From a virus, in IMG/VR virus record IMGVR_UViG_3300049483_000057, positions 1 through 35,967 of that record: DNA of 35,967 nt. One strand, given 5' to 3'. This document shows, piece after piece, positions 8,815 through 17,396 of the stretch. Positions within the stretch are counted from its first letter, which is position 1. The number at the start of each line of letters is the position of its first letter. The notes beneath the pieces were generated by a model. That model was not told where the DNA came from and did not search any database. It saw nothing but the letters and a program-made list of their open reading frames with translations. The position numbers and the translations under genes were made by a program.

Positions 8815-10424
8815 TGGGCTATGCGCGCATTGTCAGCGGCGGGCCATCCGGGCGCTACGTGATCGAGTGCGACTACGGATCGGAGGCAAGGACAAGCGTT
8901 CTCGCCGCGCTTGCCGCGCTGCTGGTGCAGATGGACCTGAAGATCTCCGAGGCCACTGTCAAGCTTGCTGATGCGACCGCCGCAGCGAACGAAAAGCGCG
9001 CTGCCGTGCAAGTGGCAACCGATCAGGTCGTCGCCAGCTTTAGTTTTCTTGGGGTCCCGAGTGCGATTGCCGTCAACGCCTTCAACCTCGCCCGCCGACA
9101 GTTGATGTTCTACGACCAACCAGAAACGGACGCCCGCATCCGCCTTGAACAGTTGCAGCTGCAGCGTGCCGATGTCGTGAAACAGATCGCGGAATGGCAA
9201 GCCTTCGACCCACTGCGGATGAAGTCGGCATGGTGTACAGACTACACCGAGGATGCCTCCGGGTACGTGGCAACGATCGATGTCAACGGCGAATCGGACC
9301 TGACGCTGGTGCAGGCAGGCGGAAGGTCGTGGAAGCCGGCGGACGGCGTCATGACGGCGCGGGAAATCATGTCGCCGTCGCAGCTGTTCTTCAACGCGGC
9401 GATCGAGCCCGGCTGGCAGAAGTTTCTCCCTACCTACCGCTGGGGAATCATCACCGCGCTGAACCACGACGCCAACACCGCCGGCGTCTCGCTGTTCGAC
9501 GCCAAGTCGAGCGACTCCCAAAGACTGGGTATCAACCAGTCGGGCGAACTGAGCGCGGTTCCAGTTAGATATATGACCTGCAACTCGCGCGCGTTCCAAG
9601 TCGGCGATCGGGTCGTGGTTGAGTTTCTCGGGCAGATCTGGGCTCTGCCGACCGTTGTCGGGTTTCTCGACAACCCCAAGCCGTGCTCAACAACGGTAGG
9701 CCTGTTCTACACCCGCGGCTACCTGCCACTGGACTTCGGCAATCCGTCGCTGATCAGCAGCCAGGACAAAAACATCGGCGACACCTGGGATGCCGTCACC
9801 GCCCCAACGCCGACCGGCATTCAGAAATTCATGGGCTGGAACGACGCAGTGGCGACGCTGTCGCGATCTGACGGAACGGTCACCGCCAGCATTACGAAGT
9901 TCGCGAACTACGCGCTGGCGCCGACGGTGCAGGTCGACATCGAGTGGACCCTGAACCTCACGCCAGTCGGCGCCCCGTACCTGTTGGACGATGAGATTTT
10001 CTACGGCGTCGTGCAAAACGCTACGATCGACATCACGATCACACGAACGATCATCACCACCCCCAGCAGCGGAGCCGTGTTCACGTCACCGGCCTACGTC
10101 AGCCGTACCTACCCGATCTGGTCCGGTTGGTACATTGACGGAGCTACCACGGCGCAGATATTCCTCGGCCTGACCGACCCCGGCGCGGATCCCTCCGCGT
10201 ACCCGTTTGGCCCCCTGGAATTCAACCCCGCAGATATCGTGGCCCCGGCGGGGCAGGCGTTCACCTTCTCCATGCCGAGTTCGTCGAACGCCTACACCGT
10301 GACCGGCGATGCATCAGGCACGTTCCCGTTCCCGTCCGGCACGCATCTGCCCGCTACGGCAACAGGGATCGGCAGCGCCTCCATTACCTACCCGCCGACG
10401 ACGTGGTCGGCAACCTACCCGTAA
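8814..10424 (+). CDS. Large tail-tip/central fibre-like protein with coiled coil and OB-like segment
   Basis: A 536-residue protein, the largest of the tip genes. Residues about 30-130 form a helical coiled coil (KISEATVKLADATAAANEKR, later RIRLEQLQLQRADVVKQIAE). Residues about 205-290 look like an OB-type beta barrel with VGDRVVVEFLGQIWALPTVV, common in tail hub and baseplate proteins. The C-terminal half is beta-rich with many aromatic residues (SRTYPIWSGWYIDGATTAQI), as in receptor-facing domains. It is probably the hub or central fibre of this operon. No enzymatic motif is seen. Confidence 0.6.
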   Translation: MGYARIVSGGPSGRYVIECDYGSEARTSVLAALAALLVQMDLKISEATVKLADATAAANEKRAAVQVATDQVVASFSFLGVPSAIAVNAFNLARRQLMFYDQPETDARIRLEQLQLQRADVVKQIAEWQAFDPLRMKSAWCTDYTEDASGYVATIDVNGESDLTLVQAGGRSWKPADGVMTAREIMSPSQLFFNAAIEPGWQKFLPTYRWGIITALNHDANTAGVSLFDAKSSDSQRLGINQSGELSAVPVRYMTCNSRAFQVGDRVVVEFLGQIWALPTVVGFLDNPKPCSTTVGLFYTRGYLPLDFGNPSLISSQDKNIGDTWDAVTAPTPTGIQKFMGWNDAVATLSRSDGTVTASITKFANYALAPTVQVDIEWTLNLTPVGAPYLLDDEIFYGVVQNATIDITITRTIITTPSSGAVFTSPAYVSRTYPIWSGWYIDGATTAQIFLGLTDPGADPSAYPFGPLEFNPADIVAPAGQAFTFSMPSSSNAYTVTGDASGTFPFPSGTHLPATATGIGSASITYPPTTWSATYP

Positions 10425-10427
10425 GCC

Positions 10428-10871
10428 ATGCCGATCCAAGTCCTCGTTTCGGGAGTTGATGTCGCGGTGCGAGACATCAGGCTGCTCCCCAAGCGCGTCG
10501 AGCAGATCGTGCTGGCCCGCCTGGCCGTCGTCGCATTCGACGCAGCGCTTGCCGGCATAGACCGGCACACAAAAATCGGAGCGTTACGACGGTCGCTTTA
10601 CAACCGATTGATCCCAGGAGGCCGCGAAGTCGGGAACGATCCGAGCATCGCCGCGCATGCCCGTTTTGTGCATTGGGGAACCCGACCGCACGTCATCGTC
10701 CCGAAGAACAAGCGCGCGCTTCGCTGGGTTTCCGGCAACGGATACGTGTTCGCCGGCAGGGTGAATCACCCTGGCTACCGCGGCGACCCGTACCTGATCA
10801 ACGCAGCCGACGCTGCCGTCCGCCAGTATTCGGCAATCGTCGATGCCGCATTCAAGGAGTCCACCGCATGA
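10428..10871 (+). CDS. HK97 gp10-like neck/minor tail protein
   Basis: A 147-residue protein with the pattern of HK97-gp10-like proteins: a helical N-terminus, then HARFVHWGTRPHVIVPKNKR, ALRWVSGNGYVFAGRVNHPG and RGDPYLINAADAAVRQYS. These proteins help join or complete the tail near the neck. It is placed after the tip genes instead of before the tube gene, another sign of local gene-order change. It overlaps the next gene by ATGA. Confidence 0.75.
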   Translation: MPIQVLVSGVDVAVRDIRLLPKRVEQIVLARLAVVAFDAALAGIDRHTKIGALRRSLYNRLIPGGREVGNDPSIAAHARFVHWGTRPHVIVPKNKRALRWVSGNGYVFAGRVNHPGYRGDPYLINAADAAVRQYSAIVDAAFKESTA

Positions 10872-11191
10872 CGACCTACACCTACCACGATGCCTATCTG
10901 GTGAAGTTCTGCACGACAGAGCGCGAAGGTCGCGCAGCTGACGACGTTGCGGTGCTCGCCGGCAGCGCTACGCTATCGGCCGAGTGGACCGAGCGCCTGG
11001 TCGTCGTCCAGTGCTACATCCTGGCCGCGATGGAGAACCAGGCCGACCCGGACGACCTGTTCGCGGCCAAACTGAAGACCTACCGTCAGCAGCTGCAGGC
11101 GCTGCTGCCGCAGGCCCTGCAAGCCGCCGCTGTTCAGGCGCAGACCATCAGCAACATCGGCCTGATGTCGATCCCGCTGGAGCGATCCTGA
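10868..11191 (+). CDS. Hypothetical head-tail connector-type protein
   Basis: A 107-residue, mainly helical protein (CYILAAMENQADPDDLFAAK, then LQALLPQALQAAAVQAQTIS). The start is set by an ATGA overlap with the gp10-like gene; a longer upstream frame would overlap that gene. Its place between a gp10-like protein and a tail-terminator-like protein suggests a connector or neck role. No family recognised. Confidence 0.62.
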   Translation: MTTYTYHDAYLVKFCTTEREGRAADDVAVLAGSATLSAEWTERLVVVQCYILAAMENQADPDDLFAAKLKTYRQQLQALLPQALQAAAVQAQTISNIGLMSIPLERS

Positions 11192-11192
11192 A

Positions 11193-11567
11193 ATGAGCGC
11201 GATGACTACTCTCGCAACGGCGCGCGATGCGCTTGCCGTCATCTCCGGCGTCAACTCCTGCGCCATCGGTCTGGAGGCGAATATCGGACCCGCTGACTAC
11301 CCGCTGATTCGGCTTGTCCCATCCAGGCTGACTCCCGGCAAACCCTACTCCGGGCGGACCGTCGAGGTGCTGGTGTACTTCGGTCATGCGACGAACCTGA
11401 GTGAAGGGCTGGAAACCGTATATGCGAACCTGTTCGCGCTCGAATCGGCGATCCGTTCGGTAATCCACAATCTCGGTCATCGATACGTCGAGACCATCAC
11501 CGACGAGGACAGGCTCGACGCGTACAAGCTCATGGCCTGCCGCGTCGACATGGTCGCTCCTGACTAG
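11193..11567 (+). CDS. Putative tail terminator (gpU-like)
   Basis: A 124-residue alpha/beta protein (ARDALAVISGVNSCAIGLEA, then YPLIRLVPSRLTPGKPYSGR and TVEVLVYFGHATNLSEGLET) with the size and pattern of tail-terminator proteins that cap the tube and meet the head. It is the last gene of the plus-strand late operon. Its stop codon shares four bases (CTAG) with the stop of the convergent minor head gene, so no separate terminator fits between them. Confidence 0.62.
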   Translation: MSAMTTLATARDALAVISGVNSCAIGLEANIGPADYPLIRLVPSRLTPGKPYSGRTVEVLVYFGHATNLSEGLETVYANLFALESAIRSVIHNLGHRYVETITDEDRLDAYKLMACRVDMVAPD

Positions 11568-12649
11568 GCGCCGAGCGTCCTGACCTTGTACTCGGGTGGC
11601 AAACTGGCGTTGTGCACCGAGTCAGCCGACTGGCCCGTCAACACGCGCCCAAGCTTGGCCTGGCTACCCATGACACGCCCGGCCAAGGGCTCGTTCAGGC
11701 GGCGCAGAAAGTAGGCATCTGCCTCGGCGTCCTCGATTGGCTTGCGCGCCGACAGGTCCGGCCGTGGCGACAGGATGCAGCGGCAGTGCGGGTGGTACGG
11801 AGGCAGCGGGGCTCGAAATTTCGGGTAGACGCCAGCCCCCAGGCCGTAGCGGTCGCGGCCGGCGTAGAGCACGCAGATGCACGGCTCCCCGCCTGGCGCG
11901 CGCTTGACCTCGACGTAAAGCGTTGTCGGATCATCCGCGATCAGAAGTGCCTCGCGCCGAATCGCAGCCCGATGCAATTCGGTGATGGCAATACGGGTCG
12001 AGAAGTACCTCAAGCGCTCGTAAAAGGCCACTCTGAGCTTGTTTTCTAGCACCGTGGCACCCCTGCCAGCCTCCAGCGCGTCGATCGCCTCCAAAGCCCC
12101 GGAATAGGCCGCGCGCAGAGTACCCGTTTTGAGACCGTCCACTTGGAGACCGGCGTAGGCCCGCGCGAATCCGCGCTGCAGTCCGGTGTCCGGAATAAGC
12201 GCCTCGCGCATGTACTTCGGCAAACGCTGCTCGCGGGGGTTGAACTGCAGGGGCTCTTCCGCTGGATCCCGAAATGCGTATCCTTCGAACAGCCGCAGGG
12301 CCAGCGCGCGGGAATCCGAGAAACCGGCAGCGTGCTTGGCAACGATCGATTCGACGGTCGCTGACACCGACGCCGCCTCGGCGTACAGCCGACGCGACAG
12401 AGATATGGTGCCAACCTCCAGCGCCTGCACCGCTTCCGTGCCGACTGCCGCGTCCATGATCGCCGACAGCGCCGTGGACATCGTCGATGCCATATCCCCC
12501 GTGAATGCGTCCATGGCCTGCTGCACGGCGTCGCGCGGCGCCACGCCGTCACGGATGCGCTGCACCATCGCGTGATAGGCGTCGCGAAGCTCGTCGTCCA
12601 GTCCCGCGGACGTTGCATCGAGCAGCGCACGCTCCTGCTGCGGAGTCAC
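11564..12649 (-). CDS. Minor head protein, SPP1 gp7/MuF-like
   Basis: A 361-residue protein. The N-terminal 200 residues are helical. The C-terminal domain has the MuF-type core: RIAITELHRAAIRREALLIA at about 219-238, CICVLYAGRDRYGL with cysteines at about 257 and 259, and YHPHCRCIL with His286, His288, Cys289 and Cys291. A few copies of MuF-like proteins sit inside the capsid and may be ejected with DNA. It normally follows the portal gene; here it follows TerL and a small HTH-like gene, while the portal is far away. It is last in the minus-strand packaging operon. Confidence 0.85.
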   Translation of the reverse strand: MTPQQERALLDATSAGLDDELRDAYHAMVQRIRDGVAPRDAVQQAMDAFTGDMASTMSTALSAIMDAAVGTEAVQALEVGTISLSRRLYAEAASVSATVESIVAKHAAGFSDSRALALRLFEGYAFRDPAEEPLQFNPREQRLPKYMREALIPDTGLQRGFARAYAGLQVDGLKTGTLRAAYSGALEAIDALEAGRGATVLENKLRVAFYERLRYFSTRIAITELHRAAIRREALLIADDPTTLYVEVKRAPGGEPCICVLYAGRDRYGLGAGVYPKFRAPLPPYHPHCRCILSPRPDLSARKPIEDAEADAYFLRRLNEPLAGRVMGSQAKLGRVLTGQSADSVHNASLPPEYKVRTLGA

Positions 12650-12867
12650 TGTGCGTCCTCCATAGGGCCGGCCAGGTCGAAGGCTACGTCAACCGTTCGC
12701 CAAGCGGTGGCCTGCGCCACTCCGAACTGGCGCTGAATGATGCCGCTGGCTTCGCGCCGGCTCACCCCGGACTTCGCGAGCCGAATCGCGGCCTCCAGTC
12801 GGCGAACGCGCGCAATGACGCGCATGTCGAGCGCGTGGACCACTTCGAGGAGTTCTGCCGCGTTCAT
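12646..12867 (-). CDS. Small helix-turn-helix-like protein in packaging operon
   Basis: A 73-residue protein (MNAAELLEVVHALDMRVIAR) with a likely helix-turn-helix around SRREASGIIQRQFGVAQATA. The start at 12867 is chosen because it overlaps the TerL stop as ATGA; its own stop overlaps the MuF start the same way. The size and HTH resemble small-terminase-type or regulatory DNA-binding proteins, but a recognisable TerS already exists upstream. Role unknown; possibly an accessory packaging factor. Confidence 0.65.
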   Translation of the reverse strand: MNAAELLEVVHALDMRVIARVRRLEAAIRLAKSGVSRREASGIIQRQFGVAQATAWRTVDVAFDLAGPMEDAQ

Positions 12868-14252
12868 AGGCCCGAGACGCTGGCGCCGACCGGCGCGGCC
12901 GTACGCGCCCCACACAGTGCGTTGAAGGCTCCGCTGCAGGCATCAGCGTCGTCATCATGCGCGGCGTCTGGGAACCCCTCAAGCTGCGTGAACAGATCGT
13001 CGTTCCACCCGCCGCGGACAAACTCCACCGTGCCGGCCTCGCACTGCGCGGACAACGGGCCGAACAGCGTGACCTTGTCGCCACTGATCGGGTGAACGGT
13101 CAACGTGTAGCCGACCAGCATGCGGACGAACGCGGCAGCCTGCGACTTGCCAGCCTGGCCGGGGTCCTGGAACAGGCCGATGCGCACCCCGACCCCGTCA
13201 GCCTGCGCCGTATTCATCACCGCATGCTCGACGCGCATCGGACTTTCTCTGAGGCGGCGCACATCAGCCACGACGATGCGCTCGACGCGGCCCTCTGCCC
13301 CACGCTTCACGCCCATGCGTACACCAACCGTCCAGTCCGGGTCGTTATCGTCGGTCTTCTCAGTAGCGGCCAGATCCCAGAACCTGATCCAGGTCAGCCC
13401 GGCCGGCGCCGCGTCGATCACGCGCACCCATTCGCGCCGGAAATACAGGCCTGCGGCCGGGCGTATTTTCCAATTCCCGTCCAGGAGCCGGGCGCGCTGC
13501 ACGGCGTTCTGCGCCTTCAAGTTCGCCGCATAGCTAGGGTCAGCCTTGATCAACGCCTGGTTGTCGCTCAACTTGGCGGCGATGAACGTCACGCTCTTGG
13601 GTTCTACATCGGCGCCAAACCGTTTGCGTAGCTCTTCCGGCGAGTCGTCCCACAAGATCGCGTCATTGACCCGGACGAAGTACCGTAGAACGCCTGCGCG
13701 TTCAGGGATTGGAATTCCGGTATCCGGGTCGATCCACCACGCGATGAACTCGGCAACCCAGCTTTCGGAGTCCGGGTTGCATGTCCCCCGCACATAGGGC
13801 CTCACGCCGCACAATGAGCGATTGCGGCTCAAGAGGTAGAAAAACTGGCTCTTGGTGAAATGCGTCAGCTCGTCAAAGCAGATCAGCGGGATCTGCGCGC
13901 CCTGCCAGTCGAAGGCTGTGCTCTCGTGCTCGAGGTGCGCAAACTTGACCTTGGCGCCGTTCGGCCAACGCCACTCCAGGACGTGCTGCACCGGTTCTCC
14001 GCCGGCCAGTGGATATAGCTTCGCGCTCTCGTCCCAAAGACCTCCCGGATTGCGTATCTGGACGGTGTTGCGCCGGAAGAAGACCGCCGCGAACTCTCCG
14101 TTCGTGGTGACGTGACGCAGCGGCTCCAGCAGCAACGCCCAGCTCTTGCCTCCGCCGGCTGCGCCACCGTAGATCGCGATGTCGGCAGCCGTCGCAAGGA
14201 ACCGCTCCTGCGGCCCGGGCTGTGGCCTGATGTCGGGTGTGTCAGCGTCCAT
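12864..14252 (-). CDS. terL: Terminase large subunit
   Basis: A 462-residue ATPase-nuclease that drives DNA into the procapsid. Visible motifs: Walker A GGAAGGGKS at residues 29-37, Walker B LICFDE at 123-128, coupling motif RGTCNP at 155-160, and the RNase H-like nuclease acids Asp293 (FWDLAATEK), Asp363 (FQDPGQAGKS) and the HDDDADA cluster at 432-438. The start at 14252 is used because the family begins shortly before the Walker A motif and it overlaps the TerS end by 11 bases; a 495-residue reading from 14351 would lie inside the TerS gene. Confidence 0.96.
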   Translation of the reverse strand: MDADTPDIRPQPGPQERFLATAADIAIYGGAAGGGKSWALLLEPLRHVTTNGEFAAVFFRRNTVQIRNPGGLWDESAKLYPLAGGEPVQHVLEWRWPNGAKVKFAHLEHESTAFDWQGAQIPLICFDELTHFTKSQFFYLLSRNRSLCGVRPYVRGTCNPDSESWVAEFIAWWIDPDTGIPIPERAGVLRYFVRVNDAILWDDSPEELRKRFGADVEPKSVTFIAAKLSDNQALIKADPSYAANLKAQNAVQRARLLDGNWKIRPAAGLYFRREWVRVIDAAPAGLTWIRFWDLAATEKTDDNDPDWTVGVRMGVKRGAEGRVERIVVADVRRLRESPMRVEHAVMNTAQADGVGVRIGLFQDPGQAGKSQAAAFVRMLVGYTLTVHPISGDKVTLFGPLSAQCEAGTVEFVRGGWNDDLFTQLEGFPDAAHDDDADACSGAFNALCGARTAAPVGASVSGL

Positions 14253-14781
14253 TGCTCGGCAGGTAGAACTGCACCGCGCTGTCGGTCTTAATCGGACCGC
14301 CGTCCTTGCCGGTGTGCTCGACACGATCGCGGAATGCCCCGACGTCGACATGCTTGCCGATCAGCTCGACGTGCTTGATCCGGTCCGATAGCTTGATCTT
14401 CCTGACCATTCCGACCGCGATGCGCTCATCTCCACGACCAGCGTACTCCTCGTACGACTCGATGCCGACGACGATGCCGCGGCGGAACGTCTCCGGCCAC
14501 TCACCGATCGGGCGCATGCCGCCCTGGTCGTTGAACAGGGCCGCGAGGTCGGCCGTAGCCTCTTCGTGCAGCCGGCGTAGGACCCAGTCGGCGTCGACCT
14601 GCACCCGCTCGGCGCGTTCGGCCTTGGCTGCGGCGATAGCCTCGGCGATCTCGGGTTTCCTCAAGTTCTCGAAGCCCATCGCGTCGGCTCGGTTGGTGCT
14701 GTAGCCGGCCCTGCGAGCCGCCGCGGACGCATTTAGGTCCTTGAGGTACTCGGCGACGAAGAGAGCCTGCTTCGGTGTCAC
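14242..14781 (-). CDS. terS: Terminase small subunit (Terminase_2 family)
   Basis: A 179-residue protein beginning at GTG with TPKQALFVAEYLKDLNASAA, ARRAGYSTNRADAMGFENLR and KPEIAEAIAAAKAERAERVQ, the usual DNA-binding helix-turn-helix of Terminase_2 small subunits. The middle (LRRLHEEATADLAALFNDQG) is the oligomerisation segment and the C-terminal part (SDRIKHVELIGKHVDVGAF) is also family-typical. It recognises the packaging start site and recruits TerL. The GTG start overlaps the RusA stop as GTGA, and a longer upstream reading lies within RusA. Confidence 0.92.
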   Translation of the reverse strand: MTPKQALFVAEYLKDLNASAAARRAGYSTNRADAMGFENLRKPEIAEAIAAAKAERAERVQVDADWVLRRLHEEATADLAALFNDQGGMRPIGEWPETFRRGIVVGIESYEEYAGRGDERIAVGMVRKIKLSDRIKHVELIGKHVDVGAFRDRVEHTGKDGGPIKTDSAVQFYLPSNGR

Positions 14782-15197
14782 AGCACGGCCACCCTGACGC
14801 GCACCTCGGGCTGCTCGCCGTAGACCTTCGTCACCGTCAGTCTGGAAATCTGCTTGTCGTCGACCCATATCACTCCGTTGGCGGCGTCCGCGACGGCCTT
14901 GGCGATGTTGTCGATGTCGGGCTTGCACCCGGCCGGGGTTCCTGCAGCTTCGGCGCGGCGCTTCCTGGACCACGACGCGGGGATGGTGTGCACGGCATCG
15001 ATTTCCACGGCAACGGGCCCTGGGATCGGATCTGCGCCGGCCATGGCCTGCTGACCCGCCAGCGCGATCAGGCCCTCGTAGGCGACCGTCTTGGCCGGCG
15101 TGAACATGCGTGCGTAATCGCCGACCTTGCCGATGCGTGCACGGCCCTTTCCTTGGGGCTCGCCCGGGATCACGAAGGCGATGTTGGTTGGCGTCAT
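14778..15197 (-). CDS. rusA: RusA-type Holliday junction resolvase
   Basis: A 139-residue protein with the RusA fold: FVIPGEPQGKGRARIGKVGD at the N-terminus, then KPDIDNIAKAVADAANGVIW with catalytic Asp94 and Asp96, VDDKQI with Asp113/Asp114, and a late Lys in TKVYGEQPEV. RusA cuts four-way DNA junctions, here probably resolving branches made by YqaJ/RecT recombination before packaging. It is placed directly before TerS, a common position in Xanthomonas- and Burkholderia-type phages. Overlaps by ATGA/GTGA on both sides. Confidence 0.92.
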   Translation of the reverse strand: MTPTNIAFVIPGEPQGKGRARIGKVGDYARMFTPAKTVAYEGLIALAGQQAMAGADPIPGPVAVEIDAVHTIPASWSRKRRAEAAGTPAGCKPDIDNIAKAVADAANGVIWVDDKQISRLTVTKVYGEQPEVRVRVAVL

Positions 15198-15334
15198 CGT
15201 GCGGCCTCCGTCATGGCGTCGCGGAACGGAGCGAACAGCGCGAGCCGGTACAGCGCGCGCAGCTGGCGCAGATGCCGATGGCGGTCTATCTTGAGCCAGG
15301 CCCGGATCGACTCCGGGTCGGTGAAGTCGATCAT
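15194..15334 (-). CDS. 46-residue phage protein between HTH protein and RusA
   Basis: A short frame (MIDFTDPESIRAWLKIDRHR) linked by ATGA overlaps to both neighbours, leaving no spacing, which strongly suggests that it is translated. It is basic and helical (HRHLRQLRALYRLALFAPFR) with a short acidic opening. Small proteins of this kind are common beside rusA in related phages, but no role is known to me. Confidence 0.65.
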   Translation of the reverse strand: MIDFTDPESIRAWLKIDRHRHLRQLRALYRLALFAPFRDAMTEAAR

Positions 15335-16155
15335 GTTGAGTTACTTCCGAAGACCAAGTCCATGAACCAGGGCTGATCAACGCGCCGCAGGTCCACGAAA
15401 CGTGGATTGGCGCGGATCCATGCGCGCACGTCGCGCCGATGCAGCACCCACACACCGTGCGGACCATGCGTGCGCTTCGTGGCAGCCAGGCCGCGGCGAT
15501 TGATCCAGTCTGCGATGGTCGCCGGGTTGACGCCAAGCAGTCCGGCAAGGTCAGGGGCTGTCCACTTGTCCGGGTCGGTCCGGTCTAACTTGCGCCGCTT
15601 GATCTGAATGCATATGGCGGTCAAGGTGCGATCGAACTCGGCGCGTGCGAGTTTCTGGCGGATGACCTTGGCGTCGCAGTGCGCCCACTCCTCGAGGATC
15701 TCGATCTCGGCTGCCTTCCACGCATCCAGGCGCGTCCGGTTGGTCCGGGTCACGCCGAGGACTGCGGCACGCTTTTGCACCCACCATGCCGGGCGGCCGC
15801 ACCGAACTGCGATGGCGGTGTAGTCGCCGCGCTTCGTGGCCGTGGCATACCCGTCGCGGATGGCCTGGTCTATCTGGTCTGTCGTTGGGTACTTCTTCGC
15901 GAATCGCTTGCCGGCGGTTCCGACCAGTTGCCGTGGTGCATTGACGCCGAGTTGACGCGCCTTGCCGTAGATCGCGGAGCGCTTGCGGTGCGGCAGCGCG
16001 GCCATGGCGGCGGCCACTCCGCCGACCGGATACACCGCGCGCAGCGTGGCCAGCTCCGTAGTCGCCCAGAAGTAGCCCGATGGCCGCGACGCGGCGCCAG
16101 GGACGCGGCTGATGTCGGCGTCGATCAAGGTCGACGGGGGATCGTCGAAGCTCAT
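15331..16155 (-). CDS. DNA-binding protein with HTH/Myb-like segments
   Basis: A 274-residue basic protein. Residues near 30-75 contain YFWATTELATLRAVYPVGGV with the spacing of a SANT/Myb-like helix bundle (aromatic residues followed by an RKRSAIYGKARQLGV helix). A second unit of the same kind appears around residues 105-145 (AIAVRCGRPAWWVQKRAAVL), and a C-terminal HTH (LAGLLGVNPATIADWINRRG) follows. Start 16155 is used because it overlaps the upstream stop (ATGA). Such proteins occur in the replication-to-packaging junction of many phages, perhaps as late regulators. Exact role unknown. Confidence 0.7.
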   Translation of the reverse strand: MSFDDPPSTLIDADISRVPGAASRPSGYFWATTELATLRAVYPVGGVAAAMAALPHRKRSAIYGKARQLGVNAPRQLVGTAGKRFAKKYPTTDQIDQAIRDGYATATKRGDYTAIAVRCGRPAWWVQKRAAVLGVTRTNRTRLDAWKAAEIEILEEWAHCDAKVIRQKLARAEFDRTLTAICIQIKRRKLDRTDPDKWTAPDLAGLLGVNPATIADWINRRGLAATKRTHGPHGVWVLHRRDVRAWIRANPRFVDLRRVDQPWFMDLVFGSNST

Positions 16156-17009
16156 GCTGCCCTCACTGGCGTATGCCCGGCCTTCGCGAACACGCGGCGG
16201 CGGTACACCGGCCACTGCTCACCGATTCCGGCGTTGAACGCGGTCTCATCCCATGCGCCGATACCAAGCTCGACGCCCTTGGACTCGATGCCGGCGCGGG
16301 TCTCGTGCCACCCGCCATTGCGTTCAGATTCCGGCGGCGGCGCCTTGCCGTTTGCCGACCCTCCGCGCAGCTTGGCCCAGTCCTCTCGGACCGCCTCCAT
16401 GAACGCAGCGTCCCAGTCGGTGTACCTGTAGCCGTGCGCGGCCACCTTACGCTTAAACGCATCCAGGTGCTGCGGCAACTCCGCGAAACCGCGCTCCGTA
16501 GCCCATGCCTGAACCCGCGGACTGACACCGAAGTCTTCCGGCATCGGAACCTTTGGCGGGCGCTTCGCGCGGGCACGCGCGGAACCGCCTCCGTCTCCGT
16601 CTCCGTCTCCGTCTCCGTCTCCGAATACGGGCGCAGATGCTTCGCTGATGCTTTGCGCTTGCGTAGCATATGCTGCGCAAGGGCGTGGCGGCGGCGGGTA
16701 TCTGCTCTCCTTTGCGCGCGTTTGCTGCCTGAAGTCCAGCATCTCCAAATACCGCTTGCCCGCAGCCTCGTAGACACGGACCAGGCGGGCTTGCACGACA
16801 GACGCGAGCAAACGTTCCAGGTTGGCGTCTCGAACGGTGTCGAGTTTCAGGGGATAGAGAGCTGCACGTAGCAGCGATGGGTGCGCGCTGAAGCGCCCGT
16901 AGTCGTCGACGACAGACATCAGCCGGCGATAAAAAACCTCTTGCTCCCAGTTGAGCAGGTTGACCCGCTCACTGGTAAGGATGCCCTCGCGGAGGATTCG
17001 ATTAGGCAT
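16152..17009 (-). CDS. Phage replication initiation protein (O/DnaT-like)
   Basis: A 285-residue protein opening MPNRILREGILTSERVNLLN, followed by WEQEVFYRRLMSVVDDYGRF, a winged-helix N-terminal domain common to phage replication proteins. The middle is a low-complexity Gly-Asp linker encoded by a hexanucleotide repeat, and the C-terminal half (SPRVQAWATERGFAELPQHL, later YTDWDAAFMEAVREDWAKLR) resembles the DnaT/DnaD-like part that loads a host helicase. I chose the ATG at 17009 because relatives begin MPNRILREG; a TTG at 17039 would add ten residues. No helicase loader or helicase gene is visible, so host DnaB is probably recruited directly. Confidence 0.78.
   Translation of the reverse strand: MPNRILREGILTSERVNLLNWEQEVFYRRLMSVVDDYGRFSAHPSLLRAALYPLKLDTVRDANLERLLASVVQARLVRVYEAAGKRYLEMLDFRQQTRAKESRYPPPPRPCAAYATQAQSISEASAPVFGDGDGDGDGDGGGSARARAKRPPKVPMPEDFGVSPRVQAWATERGFAELPQHLDAFKRKVAAHGYRYTDWDAAFMEAVREDWAKLRGGSANGKAPPPESERNGGWHETRAGIESKGVELGIGAWDETAFNAGIGEQWPVYRRRVFAKAGHTPVRAA
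16591..16620. repeat. Five tandem CCGTCT hexamers (Gly-Asp linker)
   Basis: Five perfect copies of CCGTCT (plus strand) preceded by one degenerate copy (CCGCCT). In the replication gene on the minus strand they encode alternating Gly-Asp. The repeat unit is a multiple of three, so slippage would change linker length without breaking the frame. Confidence 0.9.
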
Positions 17010-17060
17010 CTGAATCCGCGGGAAGCAGGACCGTGTCAACTCTCACGTCGGCACCCTCTC

Positions 17061-17396
17061 TTACAGCGATCCGCCGCGCGTGGCGTGGCCCTTGGTGCGC
17101 CGGCACTCTCCGGCCCATCGGATGAGCTTGCTGGCCTGCAGGCGGCGGAAGACGGCGCCGAAGTGGCGGTCATCGGTGGAGGTGATGCCAGCGAGCTTGC
17201 AGGCATCGGTGAGCAGTTCGCCGGACGAGACGCCGTGCTGGTCGAGGTAGGCCAGCATGTGGGCACCGGCCCGCTCAAGGAATGCCGGGTCGATGCGCGT
17301 GGATTTCTCGGCGCCGCGCGCTATCGCGGCGTCACCGGCGGCGCGGGCGGCAATCATGCGCATCGGTACGCCGGCCAGGAGGTCGCCTTGCATCAT
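17061..17396 (-). CDS. Small winged-helix-like early protein
   Basis: A 111-residue protein. Residues about 40-95 (AHMLAYLDQHGVSSGELLTD, then FGAVFRRLQASKLIRWAGEC) have the helix pattern of a winged helix, similar to small accessory proteins beside phage replication initiators. The start overlaps the upstream stop as ATGA; a second Met follows immediately. It lies 51 bases before the replication gene start. Function unknown; a DNA-binding accessory role in replication is likely from fold and place. Confidence 0.65.
   Translation of the reverse strand: MMQGDLLAGVPMRMIAARAAGDAAIARGAEKSTRIDPAFLERAGAHMLAYLDQHGVSSGELLTDACKLAGITSTDDRHFGAVFRRLQASKLIRWAGECRRTKGHATRGGSL

Noticed and set aside
14252-14351. 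Longer TerL reading starting at 14351
   Set aside because: The extra 33 residues are low complexity and lie inside TerS; the ATG at 14252 fits the family and the overlap pattern.
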